A stretch of DNA of 64,000 nt, from NCBI RefSeq assembly GCF_022682495.2, contig NC_071390.1:173253220-173317219 (forward strand), read 5' to 3'. Below, one piece after another: positions 34,256 to 45,517 of this stretch. The first letter of the stretch is position 1; each line of letters begins with the position of its first letter. Both the position numbers and the translations under genes were made by a program. The notes under the pieces are model-generated. The model saw only the letters and a program-made list of their open reading frames with translations. It made no database searches and was not told the DNA's origin. Source of the DNA: Desmodus rotundus. Lineage: Eukaryota > Chordata > Mammalia > Chiroptera > Phyllostomidae.

Positions 34256-35669
34256 CTGTGCTAACGACCCAAACAGTGAGTCTGGCTGTTTCTGAGCGCA
34301 GGCAGTGAAATCTGCCCACAATTAAGAGGAGTATTGAGCTTGAGTTTATTGTCCAAACTCCAAACGGAGTGGAATTATAAATCCTGTGCCCTCTTTGATA
34401 AGGTATGGCTTCTTTGCCCGCTCACTGAACTGTACTTGGGCAGACCCAGAGGTGCCTTCTCTGTGCGGGGCACTGTGCTGGCCGAGGACATGACAAGGAC
34501 AAAGGAAGGACTGGCCTGGGCACCTGGAGGTGGCCAAGTGGAAGGGCAGTGGCTTCCGCATGCCGGATATTCACTCTGCACCCAACAGTGTTTCAGCTAA
34601 TCCTCGCAACTCCACTAAGCAGGCATTAATATCCCCTTTTCTTAAAAAACCAATGCCTCGCTCACCTATTTTTCTAAAAGATTTGCTCTACAGAGAGCAT
34701 GGAAAATTTACTTGAGAACTTGTTTCAAGAACTTTCCTCCCACTCTTCTACTTTGTACTGATGAGGGAGATGAGAGAGAGAGCCTGTTTGCATGTGTAGA
34801 GTGTGTATTAAGTGCCAAGCAGTTTTAATTTGTCATCTCAGCAAATTCGGGTAAGGAGGGTTTGAAAAAGAGAAGCGAAGGGAGGAGATGTGTCTTAGGC
34901 TGGGATTTCCACAAGCAGAGCCCGAGACCACGATTCTGGGACACAAGGTGTACTGAGGGTGGGGTCTTCGGAGAAAAATATTAACTTTAAAGGAGTGAAG
35001 GGAGCAGAACAAAGAAGGGAAAGGAGCCTAGGAAAACTGTGGACTCAGGTAGTCCACTGCCTGGACCTGGTCCATAGGGGCAGGGCTCAAAGCACAGACC
35101 TCACTGCAAAGTTCTCCCACCCTGGGCTCACCACCAGACTTTTGTGAGCCTGTACCAGTCAGTCTTTGGCTGGGGCCCTCCCCAGGGTGTGCAGGGGATT
35201 GAAACCTTCAGAGCAATGTGCCTGCCATCACCCATGGGCATTTCTGCAGTGAGGAGGCCGACAAGAAGGCAACAGTCATAGCATCTTGGAATGGGAGTGC
35301 TGGTCTGCGAGAGGGCGGCTGGGTAGGACACAGGCTACCCCAGTGACTTGCCCTGTCTCATAGCTCATGGGTGCCGCAGTTGGGGTTGTAATGGATCTCC
35401 CTTGACAACAAAACCTGGGTTCTTTCTAGAATATACACTGCTTCCTTAGACTATTAACATTTTAGAGAAAAAGTGCAGTATAATAGCAACAGAGCCAAAG
35501 GAAATATAGGGTAACAGCTGCATCCTGCTTCCTCACTGCTAAGAGAACTTCCAGTTCAAACCCAACCCCACCTCACCATTTTAGGTTTTATTGATCCTTT
35601 AAAGTCACCAATATGCAGTCATTATAGATGATACCAAGGACAATTTATTTGACACCTATTCCGGCTACC

Positions 35670-36175
35670 AATTCTTGCACAGCAAATCAACCCCAAATTT
35701 AGAGACTTGGATGGACAATTTATTATCAGTTACCTTTCTGAGAGCTCACTGGCCTCTGCTAGATGGTCTGCTCTTAGGGGCTCAGATGCTGGCTGGGGCT
35801 GGAGTCGTCAGAGGCTTGACTGGGCTGAATGTCCAAGATGGTGGTGCACTCACATCACTGGCTATGGGGTAGGTAGGGCTACCTACCAGGGCTACTGAGT
35901 GCAGTGCCTTCCCCTGGCTTCTCCATGGGGTCCTCGCCAAATGAGGGGTGGGTTCTGGGGGGGATGTTCCAAGAGCCAGCATCCCTGGAGAGGAGAAACC
36001 TAAGTTGCCAGTGCCTAGAACTGAAGCAGCATCCCCCGCGTCTCTGTGCTGTCTATCAAAGCAGCCCACATTCAAGGCCTAGAGGCACAGGCTCCCTCCT
36101 AGGGGGACAAGTGGCATGTGCCTACAGGGGGGAGGAATTGATGGTGGCCATCTTTGGAAACAAACATCTACAAAA
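35670..36175 (-). mobile_element. MaLR-type (MLT1-like) LTR
   Basis: Antisense MaLR words: gacaatttattatcagttac, gaatgtccaagatggtggtg, cagcccacattcaaggcc, gaggaattgatggtggccatc. Similarity is moderate. Confidence 0.55.
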
Positions 36176-36199
36176 TCCAACAAAGTCCACAACCTGGTC

Positions 36200-36540
36200 C
36201 TCGCTCATCTACACTTATTGCCCCTTGGACCCATTTTTCCATCTGCCTAGACTCCTCCCAGTTTTCTAAATACACCAAGTGCTCATATCCCATGTGTCTT
36301 TGCATGCGTTTTCCCCTCTTGGAATGCTGACCCCACCTTCTTACATAACCAAAGCTCTTCATCTAAAAGCCCTGCTTCCTTCTCACAGCCCCTGAGGCAC
36401 CTCTCCAGCCCACTCTGCTCTCTGGGGTCCAAGGGCATTTTGTTCTTGCTTCTGCCTTAGTGCTCTCCTCACCAGTTATTGCTGAATGCCCCTCACTGTC
36501 CACTAGACTTTTCTCAGTCTGAGCAGTGTAATCCTTTCCA
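36200..36540 (+). repeat. Probable L2 LINE fragment
   Basis: L2-like text: gtctttgcatgcgttttccc, cttggaatgctgaccccacc, ccactagacttttctcagtc. Confidence 0.45.
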
Positions 36541-36989
36541 CTGGACCCTCTGTATCTCAACTCTGTCGGACATGCTGGTGGAATGGACAGAGTGAAAATG
36601 CCCCAATAAGAAATCATAAAACTTCTGTTCACACTCATTGTCCCATTACACTTCAAGCAGTCTGTAATGCTATGGCCCAATGCAGGGTGACATTTATCCC
36701 TGCAGGTAAATAATAAGGTGAGCGATGCATGTAGAGATGGATGTATTCAGGTTTCTCAGAGGACAAATCAGCTCAAAACAAACACTTTACCAGGCTTTGG
36801 GCTAAGCCTGACTGCGATTAGAGAAGCCCCAGGAGATGCATCAGGCCCAGAATACTCCTAGGGCAACCGTTTATGCATGAAGTGTACGCTGTCAGTCACT
36901 TGCTGGGTGCTTTGCCTAGGTCGGCTCAAACGGGGAACCCAAGGGTCGTGCATGAGTTGGGTTTAGCTTTGCGACATTCGAAACCCCAG

Positions 36990-37280
36990 CTGACTATGGC
37001 AATGAACACTTGTTTTCTCATTCATGGGACTGTAGGTCACCTGGGGCCACTGTGGTTCAGGGCTGCCCCTCGGGTCTCTTTCTGGGACAGTGGCTCTCTA
37101 GGGCATGCTCTCTTGGCAGATTCTGAGAGGAGTGACGATGACAGGCCAGGTCACACATGCACATCCGCTCCTGCTGCGTGCATTGGCCGAAGCAAGTCAC
37201 AAGGACAAGCCCCATGTCAGTGGGTGGGAAATACGCTCTGCCTTCTGCAAAGTCGCATGACAAACGGCCTGAGTGAACCA
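36990..37280 (-). mobile_element. MaLR-type (MLT1-like) LTR fragment
   Basis: Antisense MaLR text: ttctcattcatgggactg, gaagcaagtcacaaggac, gtgggtgggaaatacgctc, ctgcaaagtcgcatgac. A 169-residue open frame over 36873-37382 is a shadow of this LTR, not a gene. Confidence 0.5.
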
Positions 37281-37584
37281 CTGGGACCCCACCCTATCAC
37301 TGTGACCTACACAACGTTGCCTGAAAAACTTCTGACGGTTGGCCAACATTTAAAAACTGATGCATTTACTGTAAAAACTTAAAAATTTCTTTCTCGTCTT
37401 ACAAACAAATCATATTTCTAAATCCCTGGATGGTGACTGTCGGCTGCCACGGAGCCATGACTCCCCTGCTCAGATGTTCTCCAGCTTGTCACCTTCAACC
37501 CACTTCTCTCACTTGACTCGCCTGTCTTCTGCCCACTACTGTATCCATTATACACTTGCTCTCTCTCTTTCCCCATATTTGGAG

Positions 37585-37735
37585 GTGGGAATTACAGGCC
37601 CCATTTTCCAGATATGAAGACCAATGCTCAAGCAAGTTCATTGCCACTATTTGTCACATAGCTAATAAGTAGTGAGGTGTACTTTGAACCTGGTCCCCAG
37701 GACCAAAGGCTGGGCTCCTTCTACCAAACCACGCC
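37585..37735 (-). repeat. MIR SINE
   Basis: Antisense MIR: ccccattttccagatatg, gtcacatagctaataagtag, tttgaacctggtcc. Confidence 0.65.
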
Positions 37736-37784
37736 GGTGTAACAGAAGTCACAATAGTGGTTACCGTCTGGGCGAGGTTAGGAA

Positions 37785-37920
37785 CGTGGCGAGCTTGATC
37801 ACATCGACTCTGCAATATCCCAGGGGGCAAGGTAAGGTTATCATCCCTGTCCCTCGCATTTGCAGATAGGACTCAGAGCAGTTAAACAGTTTACCCAAGG
37901 TCACACAGCCCACAAATGAC
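37785..37920 (-). repeat. MIR SINE fragment
   Basis: Antisense MIR: atttgcagataggactcag, gtttacccaaggtcacacag. Confidence 0.65.
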
Positions 37921-39029
37921 AACATTATGTCACCTCGACCCCGGACCACTTTCTTAGACTTACCGTTAGGTGCAGAGTCTGCAGGTCAGGCATTTGGAGG
38001 TGTTCTCTGGCCTGCAGGAGGGTCTTGGCGTGCACCTTCCTGCCACTCACTACGTACCATCAGGGGCTGTCCTGGAGTATTTCAGAGATCAAGACCTGCC
38101 ACCTACCTGGCAATGGAATGAAACAGGAAGACCCCCTCGGAGTCCATGAAATCTCAGGGGCATCTGACAAAGGATTTCTAAATAAGTGGCCCAGTCCCTG
38201 CAGAAATTCTTTCTCTCTCCATTTCTCTTTACCCTCGAGGTGAACATTTAATGCAACAGAATAACACAACCCGCACTGGTATTACATGGGGTGGGATGTA
38301 GTGGGAATGAGGCCAACAAGATCTCAATTTCCTTAAAGCAGAATTGGCAGCATGCTTGGGATATTCATTTTATATGCCTTCTTATCTTGCATAAAAAAAG
38401 AACGATTACTAGGCTTTTCCCCTGATTGTTAAATAATACATGCTTATTGTGGATCATTTCAACAAACAGGAACAAGAAGAAAATTAATTCCACTACCCTG
38501 GTGTAACCGTTGCTAATATTCTGATACATATGCCCCCATATTTCCTCTTGGCTCATGTACATTACAGTGTTGGCAATATACAGACTAGACAATTACATAT
38601 CCCGCCCCTTGCCTGTAATGTGTCAAACCACTTTGTTAAGTATTCTTTAAAAACATGATTTTAATTTCCATATAATGATCCGCTAATGGAATATACCATA
38701 ATCTATAAAGCCATTTATTTATGGCTGATCAACTCCCTTTTTTTACGTCCCATTAGAATTTCATAATCATTAATAAGCTGGTCAAAGGTTGATAAGAGTG
38801 TGCTAAGTCAAAATTCACTTTTTGGGAATTTGCCATGTGCCCAGCACTACGCTGAACGCTGAAAGGGATTTCTGCGCCTAGTCTCACCTTCACCGTGCTT
38901 ACCATGCACTGGGGAAAGAGGACAAGTGAACAAAATGCTCTCCAAGGATCATGTAAGGCTAAATATACTCAAAGTGTGAATGAAGCACAGGGAATAAAAA
39001 CGCCAGGTGTCTAAAGGCATGGAACTCAT

Positions 39030-39200
39030 ATTTGTGCTTTGCACCTCACTTAATCTTCGCTGCAACCAGGGAGGCGCACATTTTGTATATGAAGCTCAGA
39101 GAGGTGGAATAACATGCCCAGAGTCACACAGATAGAAAACAGCAAGGTCAAGTCGGAATCAGCACATGACTCCGAAGTCTGTGCTTTCTCTGGTTAACCA
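39030..39200 (-). repeat. MIR SINE
   Basis: Antisense MIR: tcacttaatcttcgctgc, atatgaagctcagagagg, gcccagagtcacacagatag. Confidence 0.7.
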
Positions 39201-40349
39201 CAGGAAGTCCCTGGGGGAATGGCAAATGCTGTGATGGAGTGTTAGCAGGAATGACTTCATGACAGAGAGTGAGATGGGACAGCACACTGACACACGTGCA
39301 CACATTCGAGTGTCCGGTAGCTTCTCGGAATTTGCCCTCTGGCCTCACGTCCTCTTAGTCATCACTATTGTCCAGATGCTGTCTCTGATCAACAGGAATG
39401 TCGGCAAGTCTGGGTTGTGAACAACGCTTACTACGTCAGTACTGTTGGTGTTTATGTGAAGGTGTTTCTGCACTTGAAGCCACCAAGCTGGAAATGTTCA
39501 TTCACACTGAAAGGTTATTAAAACTATAAATTAAGGGACTGGTGAAGCATTCTCTATGGCCCTGCCCAGCCCTGATTTTTTGTCTTGGTTTCTACTCATT
39601 CCAGAACTTCACCATCCTGAAGAAAACATTTCTCATTTCCCAAGGGCCTCCAAAGAATCTCTGGGAAGTATTTATTCCTGAGTTAAGCAAATATGTTCAA
39701 GAGAAAGTTCTTCTTTGTATCTCTTCCAGAACTGACACACTGTATCTTGAGCTCTTTGTCAATAATAGATCATTCTCTCATTTTTAATGCTTAACTTGTT
39801 AAAAGTAGTTATTCACTCTTTGGGAGTTTGCAGATTCTTCTGTCATATTCTAATAAACATTGCTTCAAGGGAAATTTGCAAGAATTCACAAATGAGTGTG
39901 AAATTGCTTTAACTCCTGTGGCCTAGCAGAAGTCCACTGCCCCAAAAGTGAACACAAGTTTTGGAGGAAGACGAAATGTTGGAGGACCTAGGCACTGTCT
40001 GATGCACTACTTTTGCTAGTGCTGACCAAGAGGGGCAACTTGGGGCTTTGTGGGGAGAGCCTCCCAGGACCAGCTCACCAGGAGGGAAGAACAGTGTGAA
40101 CTGCTAGCAGTGCCTGACGCTGGGGGCTCAGATCCCTTGGGCGTTTGCTGTCTCTACCTTAAATCGCCAGCATTTCAAAGGCAGAGACCTACGGACCCAT
40201 CACAATTGTTTCCCCACAACAGGGTGACAGACCCCATTTTCCTGAGACCGTCCCAGTTTTAACACCCAAGGTCCTTCATCCTGGGAAACTCCTCAGTCCC
40301 AGGCAAACCTGCCCATACATGTAGCCAAACAGGCTTACCCAGGACATGA

Positions 40350-40545
40350 CAGCTACTACTTATTTATCAAGCATCTTCCAGGCACTTTGCACAAACTGCC
40401 CAGCCACACTGATGGGAGGTGTTAATGTCATCATTTTATAGGCAGGGAAACCGAGGCAAAGAATATTAAAATGCCCAAAGACCTCCATCTAATAAGCAAC
40501 AGCTGAGATCCAATCCTAGGGGTGGCTGGCTACACAGCCTGTGAT
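40350..40545 (-). repeat. MIR SINE
   Basis: Antisense MIR: cttccaggcactttgcac, cattttataggcagggaaac, taagcaacagctgagatcc. Confidence 0.65.
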
Positions 40546-41229
40546 TGCTATGCCCATGGCTCTGAACTTTTATTCAAGTGCAACACATGAAGCTGACTGA
40601 GAAGAACAATCAAGAATCAGGGACCCTGAGACAGCCAAAAATTCCTGAGGAATCAGAGTCCTGGTGTGCCAACCAGGTACACACCTGCCTCTCATGCCAT
40701 CACTCTTTGTGTTGGAGGAGAATTCCACTAGCTGATTGAAAGTCACCACGTGCTACCGATGTTGGCTAATTAGAAAGGATTCAGACAAATGACATCAGGT
40801 ACATACTGTGGGCAGCCAAGGAATTGTCCATGAGACCAATGAAAACCTCCCTTCCCCTTGTAATGGAGGCTAATCGTCCTGTCGTAATGACTCACCTGTG
40901 GTTTTGCTCAGGCAAGAGGGCCATTAGAGACGGCTGTGGCTGCTTTGCACCGCGGCCCTGTTACCTCTGCACATACTGGGCCCTGCTGGGATCGCAAGGT
41001 AATAACCCAAAAATGTGTACCAGAACTGTAGACAAAATAGTCTGCATCACTTAAACATTTTAAATGTTCTCCTAAATAACTACCGAGTCAAAGGAAATGT
41101 AAAATTAATACGTGCACACTATTTTGGAATAAAGAAATGGAAAGCATTGCTCATACAAGCGGTGGAATTTTTTCCCATTCTATTCTCTGGTTATTGCTGT
41201 GGCTTCAGCACACCAGTGTCCTAATTGGA

Positions 41230-41850
41230 CAACATTATTGAATTCTCTCATTAATTTTAATAGTTTCTCATTCCATTCTCTTGTGCTTTGTAAAGTATGT
41301 CATCAATTTGTCTGTAAATATTGGTACTTTTCTCTCTGCCATTCCAATAGATATGTCTTCTGTTTTCATTTCTTTGCTCTATGCCCTGGCTAAAATTTAA
41401 ACTGTGTTAAATAGCGGTGGTGATAATAGGCACTTTTGTATTACTCCTGGTTTCAATGAAATCGATTCTAGCATGCTTCTTCATTTAACACAATGTCCAT
41501 TCTATAATACATAAAGGAAACAATTTTCTGAGATGTCTTCATATTTTCTTTAATCAGTGATGAGAGTTTAGATTTTAACAAATGCCATTTTGTCAGCTAA
41601 GGAGATCATCAAATGAACTTTTCTCATTTGTGCTATAAATGAGATACACTTTGTTGGCTCAGTTCCTAAATTTCCTAGTTAAACACTACTTGGTCATTAT
41701 TATTCTCTTAATATGCTATTACATTATACTTGCTATTATTTCATTTATGCTGCAGACATATGTGTTCAGAGGGGAACTAAGCTCTTGCTTTCCTGTTTTT
41801 TCTATTTTTGTCCTATTATGCCATAGATCTTGCTGTGTGCATTGAATGAA
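41230..41850 (-). mobile_element. Old L1 LINE fragment (ORF2 region)
   Basis: Antisense L1 ORF2 text: tttctttgctctatgccctg, ttaaatagcggtggtgataa, ggcacttttgtattactcc. It is highly diverged with no open frame left. Confidence 0.5.
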
Positions 41851-42049
41851 CGTTAGTGTCTTGTCTTTTCAGTTCCACAGTAGTTTACATAGTTCAGGTA
41901 TAACCATATGACCCCAGAGTGCTTTTGGAAACACTATTATGATTTATGTCACAGATGTGAGTTCATTTCAAATTGATAGAAAAATTCATTAATATATGTT
42001 GTTATTTTTAGTATTTTCTATTGTGCTTTTCTTTTTTTATTCTAGAGAT

Positions 42050-42140
42050 TTTTCTTTTATTGTTGTTCAAGTACAGTTGTCTCCATTTTCCTGCCACCAC
42101 TTCTCCCGCCCCACCCTCCATCCTTCCCCACTCTGCTTTT
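42050..42140 (-). repeat. L1-type 3' tail (bat-like)
   Basis: The segment tttattgttgttcaagtac, then agttgtctccattttcc and a C-rich stretch, is antisense to a tail I remember as abundant in bat genomes. The family name is uncertain. Confidence 0.4.
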
Positions 42141-42649
42141 CTTCATGGAACTGTGCTTTTGAGATTCATTGAGTTGAACCTTGACTTTTTAATTTTCATT
42201 CTTTGTTGCATGATAATGATGCAATATGAAGCTAAGTATCTCCCTCTAGTTATAATGTTTGAGGATCCCTAACATTTTTATGAGGATTAGCACACCCACC
42301 GTTATTCTTCCCACCTTTTAAATTCAACATTTTAAATGTGCGTATATATTAAAATGAGGATAATTGGAAATTAAATGAACAACACAAGTGAAAGAAAATA
42401 GTTGGAAAGGGATCAGGCACATAATAAAAAAATACTGTAAATTAAGCCGTCATTAAAGTTCCAGCCAACCAAATGTGAGGGCACCCAGGTCCATCGAAGC
42501 CCGGCAGGACCCAGTCCTAGAAGGTGTGCAGTAAGTGGCCAGGTGCAGTGTTCCTGAAAGCATGTGGCCACGTGAGCTCCATGCTGTGTGGAGCACACAG
42601 AAATGGTAGGTGCACCTATTAGAAAGAATATAGAATTATCACTGTTACA

Positions 42650-44060
42650 GTGGCTTTGCTGAGGTATAACTCGCAGAGCATACAATATTTAAAGTATACA
42701 ACTCAATGGTTTTTAGCACATTCACAGAATTGCACAACCGTAAACAGAGTCAACTTTAGAATATTTTTATCGTGCCCCTAAAACCCTGATACCCATTAGC
42801 AGTCAGTTCCCTTTTACCCCAGTCACCTCACCACCAGCCCTAGGAACTAGCAATCCACTTTCTATCTCTATGGATTTGCCTATTCTGGACATCTCATATA
42901 AATTGGATCACGTAATATACAGTCTTTTGTGAATTTTTTTTTTCACTTAGCACCATGGTTTTTTTTTCAAGGTTTATTCATGTCGTACCATTGGCGTACA
43001 TATCAGTACGCCATCCCTTTTGATTGCCAAAGGATATCCTATTTCGTGGATACACATATTATTAACCCATCCATTAGTGGATGAGCCTTTGGGTTGTTTT
43101 TACTTTCAGCTATTGTGAACATGCTGCTACAACCATACATGTTCAGGTTTTTGTATAGACATATGTTTTAATTCCTTTTTGGTGTATACGTAGGAATGGA
43201 ATCAATAGGTCACGTGGTGACTTTATGTTTTATCTTTGAAGAACTCCCAGACTGTTATCCAAAGCCCACCAGCAGTGTCTGAGGGTTTCCATTTCTCCTC
43301 ACCTTTGCAAACACTTGTTGTTATCTATCTTTTTTTTATTGCAGCCATCCTGGTGGGTGTAAAGCGCTAGGTTATGACTTTGATTTGCATTTCTCTGATG
43401 GCTAATAATACGGAGATATTTATGTGTTTATTGATCGTTCATAGAAACCATTATCCCAAGATCACCAAGAGTGATACCTGTGTTTTCTTCAAAGAGTTTT
43501 ATAGTTTCAGCTCTTACATTTAAGTCTATGATTCATTTTGAATTAACTTCCGTGTGTGGTGTAATGTGGTGTAAGGCCTATGATTCATTTGGAATTAACT
43601 TTCTGGATGTGGGTTCCAACTGCATTCCTTTGCATGTGGACATCCAGTTGCCCCGGCACCATTTGTTAAAAAGACTATTTCTCCACATTGAAATATTTTT
43701 GCGTCCTTGTTGAAATCAGTGGGCGCTAAATGAGCAAGGTGTGTTTGTTTGTGTCGGGGACTCTCAATTCTGTCCCACTGATTTGTATGTCCATCTTGCA
43801 GGCAGAACCACCCTGTCTTGATTACTGTTGCCTTGTAGTACAGTTAGAAGTTAGAAAACATGAGTTCCCCCAACTCTTTCCTCCTTTTACACAATTGTTT
43901 TTGCTAGGCTAGGTCCTTTGCATTTACATATGAATTTTAGAATCAGCTTGTCAATTTAAACGAAAGAAAAAACATCTGGAATTTTAATGAAGGTTGTGCT
44001 GAATCTGTAGGTCAATTTGGGGAGAATTGCCATCTTAACAATATCAGTAGTATCATTTTT
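42650..44060 (-). mobile_element. L1M LINE, 3' UTR and 3' part of ORF2
   Basis: Antisense L1 3' UTR (gctgaggtataactcgcag, ctatggatttgcctattctg, cagctattgtgaacatgctg, ctttgatttgcatttctctg) runs on into ORF2 (agttgccccggcaccatttg, atgaattttagaatcagc, gaattgccatcttaac). The open frames of 80 and 60 aa here are shadows. Confidence 0.8.
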
Positions 44061-44099
44061 TGCTGGGAAAACCCAGGACAATCAACTGAGAGCATTTTT

Positions 44100-44300
44100 A
44101 ATGGTCACTAAGTTGGGCTGATACACTATGGATTAAAAATTAGTACTTTTCATATATGTCAACAATAACCACAGAGAAATAGAATGAACGAAAGTAACAT
44201 ATAAAATACCTAAGAATAATCGTAGGTAATCTTAGGTATTTTAATTTTAAAAGTACAAAAAAGGTATGAAAAAAAATAAAACTCTATGAAGAGATAGAAA
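44100..44300 (+). mobile_element. L1 ORF2 fragment in opposite orientation (5' inversion)
   Basis: Sense L1 ORF2 words (tcatatatgtcaacaataac, ataaaatacctaagaataat, aaactctatgaag) lie immediately upstream in L1 of the segment that ends the adjacent antisense copy. It contains a perfect 13-bp inverted repeat (44202-44214 and 44231-44243). Confidence 0.55.
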
Positions 44301-44339
44301 AAGAACACAGAGCAAGCACAGGAATCTTTCATACACAAG

Positions 44340-44555
44340 TCCCGGAGGCAAACCTGAGTTTACGCCCTGACTCCGCCTCTACTCAGCTGTGTAATTTTTA
44401 GACAGACACATAATTTCTCTAGGCCTCATTTGTCAAATGAGTCCCATAACAGGACCTATCCCATAAGATTATCCTGAGAATTAAATGAGATCACATTTGT
44501 GTAGCACTTTTGGAATATCAAAAGTATTCATTAAGCACCAAGTACTATTATGATT
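44340..44555 (+). repeat. MIR SINE
   Basis: Sense MIR: ctcagctgtgtaatttttag, ctctaggcctcatttgtc, gagaattaaatgagatcac, tcattaagcaccaagtac. Confidence 0.7.
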
Positions 44556-44999
44556 ATGTTTCTACAAAGGAGCGAGTTCATCTCAAATTCACACAAATAC
44601 TCACTCAAAATCCCAAAACAATTCCTATGACAAATACAATTCTAAATTTCTTTAAGAAATGTAATCAGGCACAATTGCTAAAGTCTTTGGAAAAATAAGA
44701 GCAATTGGTGAAGAGAGTTTTTGCCTATTTAAATGCATTGTAAAGCATCAGAAATTCAAAAAATATTGTACTGATGTCAATTGACAGATTGTTGAACCAG
44801 AATAGATTGCTTAGAAACAAATTCTAGTATGTTTAAGATTTTATTTTATGACATAAATGGCATCACAAATCCATAGGCGAGGAAACCTTATTTGATCAAT
44901 GGCGTTCACACAATTAGCTGACGATGGGAGGAGGCTATAATCGTGAACACTGATCACTCACAAGAGGAAAAAAAGCGAGCTTTATATGGAGCAAGGAAC

Positions 45000-45400
45000 T
45001 AAATGTGTAAAACAAAGCATATAATAAGAAAATGTAAACCTATTACATGTCTGATCTGAAATTGTTGACTCACATCCCAACTATAAAAGCAATAGAGAAA
45101 AAAATTTCATGAAAAAATTGTTTGATTTGATATTGTAAAAAATTAAAACTTCTTCATAACATGAACCATGAAAACCAAACAGAAATCATTAGTTAGGGAA
45201 ATTAAGTATCACAAATCTACTAGGCAAATGGTTACCATTGTTATTAAAATACGAAGCATGATTTAATTGTAAAAACTGATAAAATGAAAAAATAGCAAAA
45301 ATATGATAAAATGTGTAACACTATGAATTATTAATAAATATGTGACAAATGTTCAACCTACCGGTAATCCAAGATACAAGGTCTAACAACAGCCATCTAC
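45000..45400 (+). repeat. Probable L1 3' UTR remnant, very AT-rich
   Basis: A run of A-rich text ends with acaaatgttcaacctaccgg and taatccaag, like the tail part of old L1 3' UTRs. Borders are unclear. Confidence 0.35.
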
Positions 45401-45484
45401 CTGTATCTTAGATGTCAGGTGCAGTCACCTGACTAGACTCCAACTCTCAGTTTTATAGACTAACTCCAGAGCACTCCCCACACA

Positions 45485-45517
45485 CCCTAAGCCTAACCCC
45501 TAACCCTAACTCTAACC
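45485..45517 (+). repeat. Short interstitial telomere-like repeat (CCCTAA)n
   Basis: Five consecutive hexamer-like units are present: CCCTAA, GCCTAA, CCCCTAA, CCCTAA, CTCTAA, followed by CC. Two are perfect and the others differ by one base or one insertion. Confidence 0.8.

Larger units (their letters stand above)
1..34275 (+). other. LDB2: LDB2 gene, 3' portion (three terminal coding exons, introns, 3' UTR)
   Basis: LDB2 encodes a nuclear adaptor with no DNA-binding domain of its own. LDB proteins dimerise and bridge LIM-homeodomain or LMO proteins and SSBP cofactors, linking enhancers to promoters. In this window three exons on the + strand encode a contiguous C-terminal stretch of about 92 linker/LCCD residues plus a 76-residue LID exon. 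If the family length of about 373 residues holds, this is roughly residues 206-373. The 5' exons encoding the dimerisation domain are not in the window; I looked for their characteristic peptides upstream and did not find them, so the window opens inside a long intron. LDB2 rather than LDB1 is favoured by the linker (KRRKRKNSTSSTSNSSAG) and the tail ending PPPQASQ. The 3' end is inferred from the poly(A) signal at 34250. Confidence 0.95.
33170..34275 (+). other. LDB2: LDB2 3' untranslated region
   Basis: This is about 1.1 kb of AT-rich DNA between the stop codon and the best poly(A) signal. The length agrees with an LDB2 mRNA of about 2.4 kb. It contains a T18 run at 33324-33341, several ATTTA/TATTTA words (for example near 34109), and three AATAAA hexamers at 33361, 33967 and 34250. 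The GT/T-rich stretch after 34260 (gtgagtctggctgtttctg) fits a downstream element for cleavage at about 34270-34275. No interspersed repeat interrupts it, as is usual for a constrained UTR. Confidence 0.85.

Noticed and set aside
34880..35300. Possible LTR-like sequence shortly after the LDB2 3' end
   Set aside because: It has a vague resemblance to LTR text but no termini or family could be recognised.
36873..37382. Longest open frame in the window, 169 aa on the + strand
   Set aside because: It lies over an antisense MaLR LTR fragment, has no homology I recognise and no splice or promoter context.
43471..43912. Open frames of 80 and 60 aa
   Set aside because: They fall in antisense L1 ORF2 sequence.
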